64,000 bases of DNA from Semisulcospira habei (GCA_036245525.1 BTPG01000008.1:29543253-29607252); one strand, 5' to 3'. Numbered from the stretch's first letter, positions 60,401 through 61,702 are shown. Notes: generated by a model not told the origin, from the sequence alone. Numbers and translations: made by a program.

Positions 60401-61702
60401 AGTAGCGGGGGACCACCCCTCTGAGAGGTTAGAGCCTGACATCCGCCGGCTGGACGAGTGCCGAGACCAGGCCACATCCTGGACGCGCATCTCAGAAGGA
60501 GGGGCCTGTCGGTCATTAGAGCCGACGAGACGTGCTTCCTCGTCGAGTTCCGGAGCCCCCCACCCCTCCCTTCCCCCCCCCCCTTCCCCCCCCCCCCCCA
60601 CTCTCTCTAAAATGTATTTTTTTCGAAAAATACTTACCGATGGCATTATTCAGAGGTCCCTCCCTCCTGCCCCGCTTGCCGCTGTTGAGCTAAGGCAAAG
60701 ACTGACGGGAAGCTGCCAAGCACGTGACCGGATAGGGATGCAGGGGAGGAAACTCATGGTTTCTTGGTAACGACTCCCTAGAGTCTCCTCCCTGGTTGTG
60801 TGGTATATTTTTTGGGCTGAAATTGGTAAGCTAAGCGTACCTTCCCATTAGTAATGCCATCGGTAAGTATTTTTCGAAAAAATACGCTTTAGAGAAAAAT
60901 ACATTTTCCAACCTAACTACTCCACACCTTAACCTCATTGAGTAAAAATGATGTCCTGGAAAATATTGTAGATCTCTCTTGATGAGCCTGTATGGATGAG
61001 GCACACAGATATGAGTTTATGCCAGCAAAATACAGAGATCCTCAACAGCCCCCACAGATGCAAGTGGCACATGTCTTCGTGAGACCTCGCAGGTGCTGGG
61101 TCTCATGAAGAAATGTGCCTCTTGCTCTTGGCTGTTGCTTGTTGTGCCGTGGCAGTTGCGTCATTGATATGGTAACATGACTGCTATTTACGATGTTTTG
61201 CAATGTTTTTGTCTGCAGGTTTGACATGGGAATGGTTGCATTTTTGGACTGTCTGGATCAGGTACTGTATTGTTATAAATTTTGGTCACATTATAGTTTA
61301 GCACACTGGTAAATCCATCAAAATGAAAATGGGCAGGACTGAGGAGGTAGAGAATTAACTTTTTCAGTAGATCTCTGCAGTTGTCATGGAATTTTGTGGG
61401 GTTTGACCAAGAATATTTTTGAGTATTATTCATTTAGAAGGGGGAAAAAAATCAGTTATTTCCTTCTTTTTTTCTCTTCCTTTTTCCTAATCAACTAACA
61501 TACCAGAGTTTGTGCCCTTTCTATGCTATCACGTTTGCAGTGACCAGACACGTTGGAAAACCAGCTCTCAACCTTCTGTACTTTATTTTGTGTATTTTGT
61601 CTCCCAGCTGTGGAAGAAAATCGGGGGCAACATGAACATGCCATACCTGATCATCAAGGACAAGCTGCAGGATCGGGAAAAAAACAACGCATTCTCCATC
61701 AA
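469..61702 (+). CDS. BECN1: Beclin-1 homologue, partial (11 internal exons)
   Basis: Beclin-1 is the scaffold of the class III PI3-kinase (Vps34) complexes that start autophagy and endosome maturation. Join 469-531, 828-901, 2455-2527, 2882-3006, 32266-32328, 57399-57482, 57609-57669, 58154-58242, 59210-59320, 61219-61261, 61608-61702. The spliced frame is open for 293 codons and phases agree at every junction. It covers the end of the N-terminal region (VDHPLCE), the coiled-coil domain (exons 2 to 6, rich in Glu, Gln and Lys) and most of the evolutionarily conserved domain ([49 protein letters not shown]). The BH3 region and the C-terminal exon(s) are outside the window. Identity rests on clear motif matches to known beclins. 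The gene is at least 61 kb because introns 4, 5, 9 and 11 are full of retrotransposons. Confidence 0.97.
548..582. repeat. (CA)n microsatellite
   Basis: An almost pure CA dinucleotide run with one T interruption, in the beclin-1 intron shortly after a 5' splice site. Confidence 0.95.
828..901 (+). CDS. BECN1: Beclin-1 exon (start of coiled coil)
   Basis: Encodes [16 protein letters not shown] and TEDECKDY followed by a split Arg codon. This matches the beclin segment that opens the coiled-coil domain. The acceptor is TAG at 825-827 and the donor GTAAGA at 902; it ends in phase 2. Confidence 0.95.
1010..1570 (+). repeat. Decayed tandem copies of the beclin exon-3 region
   Basis: Three degenerate units, with exon-like starts near 1018, 1215 and 1498, resemble the authentic exon 3 at 2455 together with both flanks. 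Shared pieces are the acceptor context CATTTTCATTTTGCAG, an exon-like GTTTTTGGAGA stretch, and the post-exon sequence GTCTGTGATTTTGGACC. The repeated spacer (ATCACAGACCAGCACACAT, GCATGCTGCTGTTTATG) occurs at about 1090 and 1290. Coding similarity fades after about 30 bp, so these are not functional alternative exons. Confidence 0.7.
1382..1462. mobile_element. 81-bp TTAA-flanked fold-back (MITE-like)
   Basis: Perfect 10-bp terminal inverted repeats TTAACTCATT and AATGAGTTAA bound an 81-bp segment. It interrupts the second exon-3-derived tandem unit; the corresponding spot in the first unit lacks it. TTAA at both ends suggests a piggyBac or Kolobok type of insertion, but this is inferred from ends alone. 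Confidence 0.6.
1571..1825. mobile_element. 255-bp hAT-like MITE with 5-bp target duplication
   Basis: Perfect 11-bp terminal inverted repeats CAGGGTTCGCG (1571-1581) and CGCGAACCCTG (1815-1825). They are flanked by direct copies of GGTCT at 1566-1570 and 1826-1830. Sister tandem units read through the same point (AAGGTCCAAAATCACAG), which serves as an empty site. CAGGG ends are typical of hAT elements; a 5-bp rather than 8-bp duplication points to a hAT5-like group. There is no coding capacity. Confidence 0.8.
1905..2125 (-). mobile_element. Diverged SINE body, minus orientation
   Basis: The left end is an ATAATAATAGTAAT simple repeat (the SINE 3' tail). The body is alignable by eye to the better copies at 34993 and 58497: a GGCACTTTAT equivalent, AACCCAACA, CACACACTCACATGA, and ACATTCATGTGGTGC. 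The tRNA-like head is not recognisable here. Confidence 0.6.
2269..2340. repeat. Palindromic hairpin element, copy 1 (class I)
   Basis: The outer arms TAGTTCAAGGG and CCCTTGAACTA and the inner arms GCCAGAATAGCTTGG and CCAAGCTATTCTGGC fold into one long hairpin with a very short loop. Further copies occur in beclin introns at 31725, 31998, 57963, 58941 and 61788. Confidence 0.9.
2455..2527 (+). CDS. BECN1: Beclin-1 exon (coiled coil)
   Basis: After the split Arg codon it encodes [19 protein letters not shown] followed by EELSQ. The acceptor is GCAG at 2451-2454 and the donor GTCAGT at 2528. It enters in phase 2 and leaves in phase 0. Confidence 0.93.
2882..3006 (+). CDS. BECN1: Beclin-1 exon (coiled coil)
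   Basis: A Glu/Gln/Lys-rich heptad-like segment beginning [19 protein letters not shown] and ending DHEEQ plus a split Lys codon. The acceptor is TAG at 2879-2881 and the donor GTAAGT at 3007. The following intron is 29 kb and holds DIRS elements A-D and the RTE LINE. Confidence 0.95.
3573..3744 (+). other. Proposed spliceosomal intron in DIRS-A gag leader
   Basis: GTAAAA donor right after ATGGTCAG, and a pyrimidine-rich acceptor CCTCCGTGTTGCAG at 3731-3744. Splicing joins the ATG to the zinc-finger frame (phase 2), as in elements C, D, H and I. An imperfect GGCGCTC/GAGCACC stem (3599-3605 with 3618-3624) lies 26 bp after the donor. Confidence 0.65.
3946..4560 (+). repeat. 72-bp in-frame minisatellite in DIRS-A gag
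   Basis: About seven to eight units with core CCACGGATGGGCCTATTAAG and CCCATGACCGTGACGCATCG. The 72-bp period equals 24 codons, so the reading frame is kept across the array; the frame at 4031-4516 is open through the repeats. The unit encodes a Thr-rich peptide containing [18 protein letters not shown]. Both strands are open, so coding sense is judged from the gag context. Confidence 0.85.
4561..5980 (+). other. Decayed gag-derived sequence of DIRS-A
   Basis: GC-rich sequence with degenerate repeats of a different type (for example CAGGTCAGTGACGAG near 4719 and 5008, and GACTACC/CACTACTGGG motifs). It lies between the minisatellite and the point where element B is inserted. No intact reading frame of recognisable function is seen. 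Confidence 0.5.
6300..6730 (+). repeat. ~185-bp direct duplication in the DIRS-B leader
   Basis: The segment with GGCGCCATTGTGAACTGTGC, CTCACGC and TGGCCGGTCGGGCCGT occurs at 6382-6430 and again at 6562-6610. Flanking similarity (GGCTTGGACGC; CTTCTGATAGC and CTTCTGCTAGCCTCGGAGT) gives a period of about 180 bp. It lies upstream of the gag start exon. Confidence 0.75.
7031..7300 (+). pseudogene. DIRS-B gag leader exon, intron and zinc finger
   Basis: ATGGCAAG (7031-7038) is followed by donor GTAAAT at 7039. The acceptor is TTTTGCAG ending at 7197. The exon that follows encodes [18 protein letters not shown], matching the shared DIRS finger. The spliced frame is off by one base here, so this copy is broken. 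A perfect 7-bp stem GGCGCTC/GAGCGCC (7066-7072 with 7084-7090) lies inside the intron, downstream of the donor. Confidence 0.65.
7066..7090 (+). promoter_or_regulatory. Stem-loop near the DIRS-B splice donor
   Basis: GGCGCTC at 7066-7072 pairs perfectly with GAGCGCC at 7084-7090 across an 11-nt loop, 27 nt after the gag-leader donor. The equivalent stem exists in D, and with paired changes in C and E. Confidence 0.6.
7580..8760 (+). repeat. Minisatellite in DIRS-B gag (CCACAGTCCAGTCGAGTGG)
   Basis: Many copies of CCACAGTCCAGTCGAGTGGT, alone or inside longer units (for example GTCAAGGATTCTCGAGCGCC, GGCCTCGAGATTAGACA, GGCGGACCAGCTAGGGAGC). There are short-period copies at 8065-8210 and a longer period of about 420 bp (7800-8230 against 8220-8560). 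The position matches the gag repeat regions of A, C, D, E, F and I, but the sequence is unrelated to them. Confidence 0.9.
8761..11100 (+). other. Decayed gag and downstream region of DIRS-B
   Basis: GC-rich sequence with short Arg/Ser/Pro-rich open stretches (for example 10326-10631) resembling the basic C-terminal part of gag in D. I cannot trace an RT or RNase H with confidence. It is most likely mutated beyond recognition by eye. Confidence 0.4.
11600..11960 (+). pseudogene. DIRS-B tyrosine recombinase, C-terminal remnant
   Basis: Scattered frames keep the order of the recombinase C-terminus seen in D: a segment corresponding to the [21 protein letters not shown] region, then GAGCCATGGCCGCTAGCCTCGC equivalent to VRAMATSLA, then [14 protein letters not shown] just before the ICR. 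Stops and frameshifts are frequent. Confidence 0.6.
12076..12165. repeat. ICR of DIRS-B
   Basis: A 90-bp internal complementary region: the reverse complement of the left end (ending GAGAAAACAAA) directly abuts the reverse complement of the right end (TGTATTTTTCCTTAAAATG). This is the diagnostic DIRS arrangement that allows rolling of the missing ends during reverse transcription. Confidence 0.93.
12430..13770 (+). pseudogene. DIRS-A tyrosine recombinase remnant
   Basis: Frames between 12860 and 13770 preserve, in order, blocks equivalent to [32 protein letters not shown] and the [15 protein letters not shown] tail, separated by stops and shifts (for example GGGACCTACCATGGGTGC at 13080). 12430-12860 lies where the end of RT/Dam would be but is not recognisable. 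Confidence 0.55.
13875..13965. repeat. ICR of DIRS-A
   Basis: A 91-bp complementary region: the reverse complement of the A left end (ending GAGGAAACAAA) fused to the reverse complement of its right end (TGAATTTTTCTTTAAAATG). It matches A, not B, and so assigns these outer parts to one element. Confidence 0.93.
14228..14560. other. Intron sequence ahead of the tandem array
   Basis: Noncoding. It contains a GCACCTGTTTTGACAAACAG/GACAGGTGCTGTC partial inverted repeat (14260-14330) and a GTCCGTCCGTCGTCC simple-repeat stretch (14410-14450). A GCGAAGCCAAAGTGAGTCT motif introduces the ~150-bp array. No gene is seen. Confidence 0.5.
14744..18013 (+). mobile_element. RTE-type LINE, near full length
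   Basis: A 3.27-kb non-LTR element with an apurinic-type endonuclease and an RT. It ends in a (TAAG)n simple repeat at 17998-18013. It is flanked by a 15-bp direct duplication TAATTTGGTTGATCC (14729-14743 and 18014-18028), which shows the element is not 5'-truncated. Length, simple-repeat tail and domain layout fit the RTE clade; clade assignment is by recognition, not tree. Confidence 0.9.
15009..18004 (+). pseudogene. RTE LINE ORF2: endonuclease plus reverse transcriptase (two frameshifts)
   Basis: The ORF begins with ATG at 15009; [14 protein letters not shown] follows at 15087. Endonuclease motifs: [24 protein letters not shown], and the C-terminal [12 protein letters not shown] motifs: [55 protein letters not shown], the catalytic FADDLALLS and [10 protein letters not shown] +1-type shift near 15758 and a second near 16800 split it into three frames, so this copy cannot make the full protein. 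Otherwise the frames are continuous, indicating a fairly recent insertion. Confidence 0.92.
19000..19026 (+). promoter_or_regulatory. Stem-loop near the DIRS-C splice donor
   Basis: AGCCGGC pairs with GCCGGCT, plus an inner CTC/GAG (19008-19010 with 19016-19018). It is 23 nt downstream of the donor. The same fold with different bases occurs in B and D. Confidence 0.6.
19318..19590 (+). mobile_element. tRNA-derived SINE
   Basis: The head resembles a tRNA: A-box-like TAGCTTAGTGGATAAGAC at 19328 and B-box-like GGGTTCGTATC at 19370, spaced as in a pol III promoter. A noncoding body follows. It lies inside the DIRS-C leader intron. The 3' boundary is uncertain. Confidence 0.6.
20521..21600 (+). 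pseudogene. DIRS-C gag, basic and C-terminal regions
   Basis: Arg/Ser/Pro-rich frames (20524-21077) are followed by blocks matching the conserved gag C-terminal domain of D: a VDRPW/FSDRRW equivalent, the [20 protein letters not shown] segment in the 21230 frame, and [12 protein letters not shown] 37-base C homopolymer at 21084-21120 interrupts it. Confidence 0.6.
21084..21120. repeat. Poly(C) run of 37 bases
   Basis: An uninterrupted C homopolymer inside degenerate gag of element C. Similar runs occur at 23053-23077, 52643-52662 and 54971-54984 in DIRS coding regions. Confidence 0.95.
21690..23100 (+). pseudogene. DIRS-C RT / RNase H / Dam-like remnant
   Basis: The RT palm is recognisable near 22060 (the YPDDLFLR equivalent of YLDDLLLRN). 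The RNase H part is near 22560-22740 (an [10 protein letters not shown] and ARHIPGQL equivalent). The methyltransferase-like block follows at 22790-23030 ([22 protein letters not shown]). Frames change repeatedly. A 25-base poly(C) lies at 23053-23077. Confidence 0.65.
23130..24235 (+). pseudogene. DIRS-C tyrosine recombinase remnant
   Basis: Blocks in order: a [19 protein letters not shown] equivalent, [39 protein letters not shown], then GAGGTACAAGCCATGGCC (the HxxR region carries Gln for Arg here), and the [13 protein letters not shown] segment in which the catalytic Tyr is replaced by Cys. It is inactive. Confidence 0.75.
24330..24418. repeat. ICR of DIRS-C
   Basis: 89 bp: AGTCATGTCATCAGTAATG...GAGGAAACAAA joined to TTCATTTTTCTCTAAAAGG...CGATGACATGACT. 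The second half is the complement of C's own displaced right tip at 31373-31385 (AGAGAAAAATGAA), which proves the tip belongs to C. Confidence 0.95.
25152..25331 (+). other. Proposed spliceosomal intron in DIRS-D gag leader
   Basis: 180 bp. GTAATA donor follows ATGGCCAG; the acceptor TATCTTGTTCCAG ends at 25331. Joining gives an uninterrupted frame from the ATG into the zinc finger (phase 2). Confidence 0.7.
25179..25203 (+). promoter_or_regulatory. Stem-loop near the DIRS-D splice donor
   Basis: A perfect 8-bp stem GGCGCTCT/AGAGCGCC (25179-25186 with 25196-25203) with a 9-nt G-rich loop, 27 nt after the gag-leader donor. Confidence 0.65.
27568..30007 (+). pseudogene. DIRS-D reverse transcriptase - RNase H - Dam-like methyltransferase
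   Basis: RT motifs: [48 protein letters not shown], then NYLNDLLLR at about 28573-28599, where the catalytic YxDD has Asn for the first Asp (28582-28584). RNase H: CVDASLTG, then an in-frame TGA at 29095-29097, [30 protein letters not shown] shift near 29311, best explained by loss of one GT, moves it to a second frame with [18 protein letters not shown]. The Dam-like part follows: [36 protein letters not shown]. These three lesions inactivate the copy. The C-terminal part overlaps the recombinase in another frame. Confidence 0.9.
29780..30915 (+). CDS. DIRS-D tyrosine recombinase (intact frame)
   Basis: An open frame through the whole recombinase, overlapping the Dam-like frame; no ATG is visible at the expected start, so the exact start is unknown. 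N-terminal core-binding part: [46 protein letters not shown]. Catalytic part: [13 protein letters not shown] (box I Arg), [12 protein letters not shown] (HxxR), AVGW, and FVRFYLRDL with the nucleophilic Tyr. It would integrate circular element DNA without target duplication. The basic tail [10 protein letters not shown] precedes the ICR. This is the only apparently intact YR in the window. Confidence 0.9.
31019..31107. repeat. ICR of DIRS-D
   Basis: 89 bp, GTAATACCATCGGTAATG...GAGAAAACAAA joined to TGAATTTTTCAATTAAAATA...CCGATGGTATTAC. It is the exact reverse complement of both D ends. Confidence 0.95.
31725..31795. repeat. Palindromic hairpin element, copy 2 (class I)
   Basis: TAGTTCAAGGG...CCCTTGAACTA outer arms; inner arms GCCAGAATAGCTTGG and CCAAGCTATTCTGGC. 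Confidence 0.9.
31998..32111. repeat. Palindromic hairpin element, copy 3 (class II, extended arms)
   Basis: A 114-bp near-perfect palindrome: CAGGAGATGGCTTGACCATG and CATGGTCAAGCCATCTCCTG outside, GCCAGATTAGCTTGG and CCAAGCTAATCTGGC inside. Confidence 0.92.
32266..32328 (+). CDS. BECN1: Beclin-1 exon (coiled coil)
   Basis: Completes the split Lys, then encodes [20 protein letters not shown] and a split codon. It corresponds to the beclin segment YQREYSEFKRQQLELDDE. The acceptor is CTCAG at 32261-32265 and the donor GTATGA at 32329. Confidence 0.95.
32452..32541. repeat. 90-bp imperfect fold-back
   Basis: CAAAAGTCTTTGGGCCCACG and CAGTGGG pair with CCCACTG and ATGGGCCCAAAGACGTTTTG, with a GC-rich loop. 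It is a MITE-like or structured repeat in the host intron. No second copy is seen in the window. Confidence 0.65.
32893..33967 (+). pseudogene. Penelope-like element, 3' half: RT end plus GIY-YIG endonuclease
   Basis: It opens at the RT catalytic motif ([11 protein letters not shown]), then [17 protein letters not shown] and HYKPTD. One base appears lost near 33108, after which the frame runs [12 protein letters not shown], a Cys cluster [13 protein letters not shown], and the nuclease core [20 protein letters not shown], then INDRFKEH. The end [18 protein letters not shown] is typical. Penelope-type elements use this single-strand nuclease for integration. The N-terminal RT is missing (5'-truncated). 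The element sits inside DIRS O. Confidence 0.93.
33968..34234. other. Noncoding sequence between Penelope ORF and DIRS E
   Basis: It probably includes the Penelope 3' untranslated region and whatever precedes the E insertion. I cannot fix where Penelope ends. Confidence 0.4.
34650..34992 (+). other. DIRS-E leader donor and intron start
   Basis: GTAAGG at 34650 aligns with the DIRS-C donor (same CCTTCCCCCC upstream context), but the ATG equivalent is lost (TTG). The GCCGGC/GCCGGC-type stem-loop follows the donor (34673-34698). The distal part of the intron is disrupted by a SINE. Confidence 0.5.
34993..35250 (-). mobile_element. SINE, 5'-truncated, minus orientation
   Basis: It starts with a TAATAATAATAATGATG tail, then AAATAGGCGCTTTATCTC, AATTGAAAATCGGCTCAAAG, AACAAGCGCGCTCACG, TTTCACGTGGTGCTAAGGGC and CAAAATCGTTTGTATTTGAA. 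It matches 58497-58740 on the same strand. The tRNA-like head is absent. Confidence 0.85.
35251..36430 (+). pseudogene. DIRS-E gag, first copy
   Basis: A finger remnant ([18 protein letters not shown]), the [18 protein letters not shown] repeat unit (35455-35610), then the C-terminal domain in the frame from 35987 ([52 protein letters not shown]) ending near FGDS at 36425. Confidence 0.75.
36431..37440 (+). pseudogene. DIRS-E gag, second partial copy
   Basis: Immediately after the gag C-terminal domain the sequence returns to finger-end sequence ([15 protein letters not shown] at 36460-36510). It then runs through two further sets of the [20 protein letters not shown] and [20 protein letters not shown] repeats (36660-36860, 37140-37350). 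This is an internal duplication that replaces the N-terminal RT. Confidence 0.75.
37470..38760 (+). pseudogene. DIRS-E RT (3' part) / RNase H / Dam-like remnant
   Basis: It enters at the RT palm: [40 protein letters not shown]. RNase [53 protein letters not shown]. Dam-like: [34 protein letters not shown] fingers are missing and there are frameshifts between blocks. Confidence 0.82.
38761..39850 (+). pseudogene. DIRS-E tyrosine recombinase
   Basis: Blocks: [28 protein letters not shown], then 39060 onward [50 protein letters not shown]; 39497 onward [32 protein letters not shown] followed by TGA in place of the conserved Trp. Several shifts, so it is inactive although the catalytic Arg and HxxR are kept. 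Confidence 0.85.
39998..40086. repeat. ICR of DIRS-E
   Basis: 89 bp. It contains GAGGAAATAAA, which carries the same A-for-G change as E's own left end (TTTATTTCC), tying ICR and terminus to one copying event. Confidence 0.95.
40342..40781. other. Low-complexity spacer between DIRS E and F
   Basis: A TGGGTGCCTG/GGTGGGGCTGG stretch, (CT)n at 40431-40491, poly(C) at about 40494-40503, a second (CT)n/poly(C) at 40621-40656, then AT-rich sequence. It is probably part of O or Penelope, or a LINE leader; I could not assign it. The open frames here are an artefact of the CT/GA repeat. Confidence 0.55.
41244..41420 (+). other. DIRS-F leader donor region
   Basis: GTAAGG at 41244 aligns with the donors of C and E (upstream CCCCGTTCCC). 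A weaker GGCCGGTTCCCGGGC element follows. No ATG leader exon is recognisable and the acceptor is not identifiable because of later insertions. Confidence 0.45.
41415..41800 (+). mobile_element. tRNA-derived SINE (probable)
   Basis: Head GGCCTGATTAGCTGAGTGGC with B-box-like GTTCGATACC at 41471-41480, in tRNA-like spacing. It lies in the leader intron position of F, as the SINE of element C does. The 3' end is not defined. Confidence 0.5.
41836..42195. repeat. ~120-bp tandem repeat, three units
   Basis: ACATATGTTG starts units at 41836, 41957 and 42077. Each has CACCTTAGCGCTTG (or close), a GGCGGTGAATCTACC-like stretch, and the first two have GTGCAGTTTGGTACCTCGCTTC. Confidence 0.9.
42300..43226 (+). 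pseudogene. DIRS-F degenerate upstream gag copies
   Basis: Two decayed gag starts. 42330-42640 and 42845-43210 each carry finger-like remnants (GTGGCCGTCGGACAACCAC, CTCCTATGCGCAGG) followed by CACACCGGATTCAGTGGACT and CGGGATCCCGCTGGGGGTCC repeat units also found in the main gag copy. Confidence 0.55.
43227..44620 (+). pseudogene. DIRS-F gag, main copy
   Basis: An intact finger: [52 protein letters not shown]. It is the clearest view of the Cx2C-x8-H-x3-C-x2-C-x2-C...HxCxxC pattern. Repeats [15 protein letters not shown] and [11 protein letters not shown] recur three to four times (43600-44110), followed by an Arg/Ser/Pro-rich stretch and the start of [12 protein letters not shown]. It is open for 304 codons from 43227, then shifts. 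Confidence 0.78.
44621..46300 (+). pseudogene. DIRS-F RNase H and recombinase remnants with misplaced gag repeats
   Basis: RNase H-like [21 protein letters not shown] at about 45095-45160. Then 45390-45650 returns to gag repeat sequence (GCCGCCGGGATCCTGCTGGGGGTCC, CGCCTCTCCTCAGAACC). Decayed recombinase follows (ACATTCGTCAGGGACTGTACTGTC near 46105, corresponding to TFDRNCAV). No RT or Dam block is recognised. Confidence 0.6.
46389..46477. repeat. ICR of DIRS-F
   Basis: 89 bp; it carries GAAGAAACAAA, matching F's left end variant TTTGTTTCTTC, and TTCATTTTTCTTTAAAAGG, matching its right end. Confidence 0.95.
46950..47639 (+). pseudogene. CR1/L2 LINE ORF1, C-terminal part
   Basis: The frame contains [18 protein letters not shown], which looks like the last block (Asp-x-x-His) of the SGNH esterase domain found in CR1/L2 ORF1 proteins. 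A low-complexity Gln/His/Pro/Ser tail follows. The catalytic Ser block and N-terminus are missing, so this is a truncated ORF1. It ends with TAG at 47637-47639. Confidence 0.65.
47640..48519 (+). other. LINE inter-ORF region
   Basis: About 880 bp between ORF1 and ORF2 of the LINE with no convincing reading frame. It is long for an inter-ORF spacer and may hold a decayed or regulatory segment. Confidence 0.5.
48520..51309 (+). CDS. CR1/L2 LINE ORF2: endonuclease and reverse transcriptase (intact)
   Basis: 929 codons from ATG 48520 ([14 protein letters not shown]) to TAA without stop or shift. Endonuclease: [120 protein letters not shown], and the catalytic FADDTSIH. The conserved C-terminus includes [12 protein letters not shown] and [18 protein letters not shown]. 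The frame is also open 17 codons upstream without ATG. An intact ORF2 in a 5'-truncated copy implies a recent insertion. Confidence 0.95.
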   Translation: MRIGHLNVFHLYNKLTDISVYISNPTPFHLFGLSETRLSSCVSDEAISIPNFSLTRRDPSSPGQTGIAVYIHNSIQHLVHRRLDLETADVECLWLEVKCPKSTPLLVGFLYRNPAATFEWYDHFSQILDRACKRKADLLLMGDFNIDFLKNHTAWDTISSLFGLVQLVKSPTRITQNTSSLIDHIYTNKPKAVYNVEVSNLSVSDHYPVVCSWSKKIPKAKKNGHTTITYRSFKNFNHNKFLFDLNNTPFNDVLLSNDPDTALSIWYTLFLTVLNKHAPLRERRVKSNTLPPWLTPEIMQAMALRDDLRSRKLFPEFKQQRNRVKYMIREARKKLIRDTVKDSKDTSTIWRLLNTLTKGCPGTSTTIPSSLTAETFNNHFLSVAETLNASINSSKYECSNLLSEFCKHRTEDTDPFSIPLLSVHEVGLLISKLPNKKSSGPDDISPQILKLSLPYIVESITYIYNLCIKQHTFPNKLKYAKVIPLPKTKDRSDPNNYRPISLLSVLSKPLERHVHKHLLAYLENRKLLHPFQSGFRPQHSCHTALTRLVDAWLHGMNKSQITGVVYLDFKKAFDLIDHTTLMTKIQKYLNSTEVVAFFKSYLTDRKQKVLVNGSYSSLKDIKYGVPQGSVLGPLLFCLFINDLPLHITCKNVQCDLFADDTSIHMTNKDIQVISSNLQHSLDEVSEWCHRNSMIVHPIKTKSMIITTRQKHQLAPLLLNLLLKGRQIEHVNEHRLLGITIDSQLKWKAHTDTLCRTVAKNLFMLSKLKYYTDSDTRKLFYNAHIRSHIDYASTVWDGCSEVHLKRLNSLHRRAAKLILPDPRLTTEEKLAKIGFLPLQDHFKYNKAIFMFKVWKQKIPEYITTLFSKSESRLGNIRQLFLVPKTRIDIYKSSLSFAGTQTWNTLPDYVKSASSLARFKISLFKYFSKQS
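51385..51470. repeat. (GT)n microsatellite
   Basis: About 80 bp of pure GT in the LINE 3' UTR. Confidence 0.95.
51701..52214. other. Noncoding sequence right of the LINE
   Basis: T-rich. It contains TTGACAAAGGGTATTTACCC and GAAATATTAATAAA, a module that resembles the 3' region of some Penelope-like elements, so it may be the displaced Penelope 3' end. DIRS-O sequence resumes somewhere before 52215. Confidence 0.4.
52215..53930 (+). pseudogene. DIRS-O gag (C-terminal two thirds)
   Basis: An Arg/Ser/Pro-rich region (52500-52900) with a 20-base poly(C), then [42 protein letters not shown]. In the 53211 frame: [49 protein letters not shown], a stop at 53631, then [15 protein letters not shown]. 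It aligns block by block with gag of D. The finger exon is not seen, probably displaced or lost with the nested insertions. Confidence 0.75.
53931..55735 (+). pseudogene. DIRS-O RT / RNase H / Dam-like
   Basis: [38 protein letters not shown], a shift near 54430, then [10 protein letters not shown] with both catalytic Asp intact; a stop (TAG) at 54754. RNase H in the 54863 frame: [60 protein letters not shown]. Dam-like in the 55326 frame: [43 protein letters not shown]. Domains are well kept but broken by stops and shifts. Confidence 0.88.
55733..56823 (+). pseudogene. DIRS-O tyrosine recombinase
   Basis: [65 protein letters not shown], a shift near 56075, [16 protein letters not shown] block (56226-56255), a TAG at 56341, then [45 protein letters not shown]. 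The catalytic Arg, HxxR and Tyr are all present. Confidence 0.87.
56939..57025. repeat. ICR of DIRS-O
   Basis: 87 bp, GTAATGGCATCGGTAATG...GAGGAAACAAA joined to TGAATTTTTCTCTAAAATG...CCGATGCCATTAC. The CCATTAC half-site is particular to O. Confidence 0.93.
57399..57482 (+). CDS. BECN1: Beclin-1 exon (end of coiled coil, start of conserved domain)
   Basis: Completes the split Ser, then [19 protein letters not shown] and VFNTTFHI plus a split Trp. The acceptor is TTGCAG ending 57398 and the donor GTGAGT at 57483. Confidence 0.97.
57609..57669 (+). CDS. BECN1: Beclin-1 exon (conserved domain)
   Basis: Completes Trp, then [20 protein letters not shown], the invariant beclin signature. The acceptor is TTTTCAG ending 57608 and the donor GTATGT at 57670. 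Confidence 0.97.
57670..58153. other. Beclin-1 intron with a hairpin element
   Basis: AT-rich intron; the only feature seen is the palindromic element at 57963-58040. Confidence 0.6.
57963..58040. repeat. Palindromic hairpin element, copy 4 (class II)
   Basis: TAATTCAAGTGTAGTGCCAG...CTGGCACTACCCTTGAACTA; inner arms carry GATTAGC and a GCTTAATC variant with one extra base. Confidence 0.88.
58154..58242 (+). CDS. BECN1: Beclin-1 exon (conserved domain)
   Basis: [20 protein letters not shown] followed by ARKVGLTFL and a split Arg. The acceptor is CACCAG ending 58153 and the donor GTCAGT at 58243. Confidence 0.97.
58497..58903 (-). mobile_element. tRNA-derived SINE, full length, minus orientation
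   Basis: On the minus strand the head reads GGCGGTCCGTGGCGCAGTGG (A-box region) and GGTTCGATTACGGG (B-box), followed by the same body as the copies at 34993 and 1905, and a TTATTATTA-type tail. It is inserted into a longer repeat whose uninterrupted version is at 31960-31990 (GGAGGTGTTGCCCAACGAC), providing an empty site. Confidence 0.85.
58941..59024. repeat. Palindromic hairpin element, copy 5 (class II)
   Basis: CCATGATAATTCAAGAGTAG...CTACCCTTGAATTATCATGG with inner GCCAGATTAGCTTGGCGCC and GGCGCCAAGCTAATCTGGC; a nearly perfect 84-bp palindrome. Confidence 0.93.
59210..59320 (+). CDS. BECN1: Beclin-1 exon (conserved domain)
   Basis: Completes Arg, then [36 protein letters not shown] and a split Lys. 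The acceptor is TTTCACAG ending 59209 and the donor GTAAGT at 59321. Confidence 0.97.
59388..60903 (+). mobile_element. DIRS element H, internally deleted (1.5 kb)
   Basis: Left end TTTGTTTTCTC at 59388 and right end AAAAATACA at 60903. Inverted repeats share GAGACTCTAAGGAGTCGTTACC and its complement near 60760. It keeps the leader, gag start and only the right half of the ICR (about 60602-60655). Everything from mid-gag to the ICR centre is gone, with the junction at a C-rich tract (60570-60600). This is a non-autonomous derivative. Confidence 0.92.
59748..60330 (+). pseudogene. DIRS-H gag start: leader exon, intron, zinc finger
   Basis: Leader exon 59748-59755 (ATGACAAG) joined to 59903 reads [20 protein letters not shown], then [17 protein letters not shown]. 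The intron 59756-59902 (147 bp) has donor GTAAAA and acceptor GCTTTCTGTTACAG. The gag frame stays open to about 60326 and ends by deletion. Confidence 0.75.
60904..61218. other. Beclin-1 intron, no gene seen
   Basis: Single-copy-looking AT-rich sequence ending in the acceptor TTTGTCTGCAG. Confidence 0.6.
61219..61261 (+). CDS. BECN1: Beclin-1 exon (conserved domain)
   Basis: Completes Lys, then [15 protein letters not shown] 43-bp exon; acceptor GCAG ending 61218, donor GTACTG at 61262. It matches the known FDHAMVAFLDCVQQ block. Confidence 0.96.
61262..61607. other. Beclin-1 intron, no gene seen
   Basis: AT-rich, T-rich near 61460-61490. No transposon or RNA gene recognised. Confidence 0.6.
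61608..61702 (+). CDS. BECN1: Beclin-1 exon (conserved domain)
   Basis: [31 protein letters not shown] and a split Lys. It corresponds to the beclin block before the TQFNSEEQW region, which must lie beyond the window. Acceptor CTCCCAG ending 61607; donor GTATGT at 61703. Confidence 0.94.
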
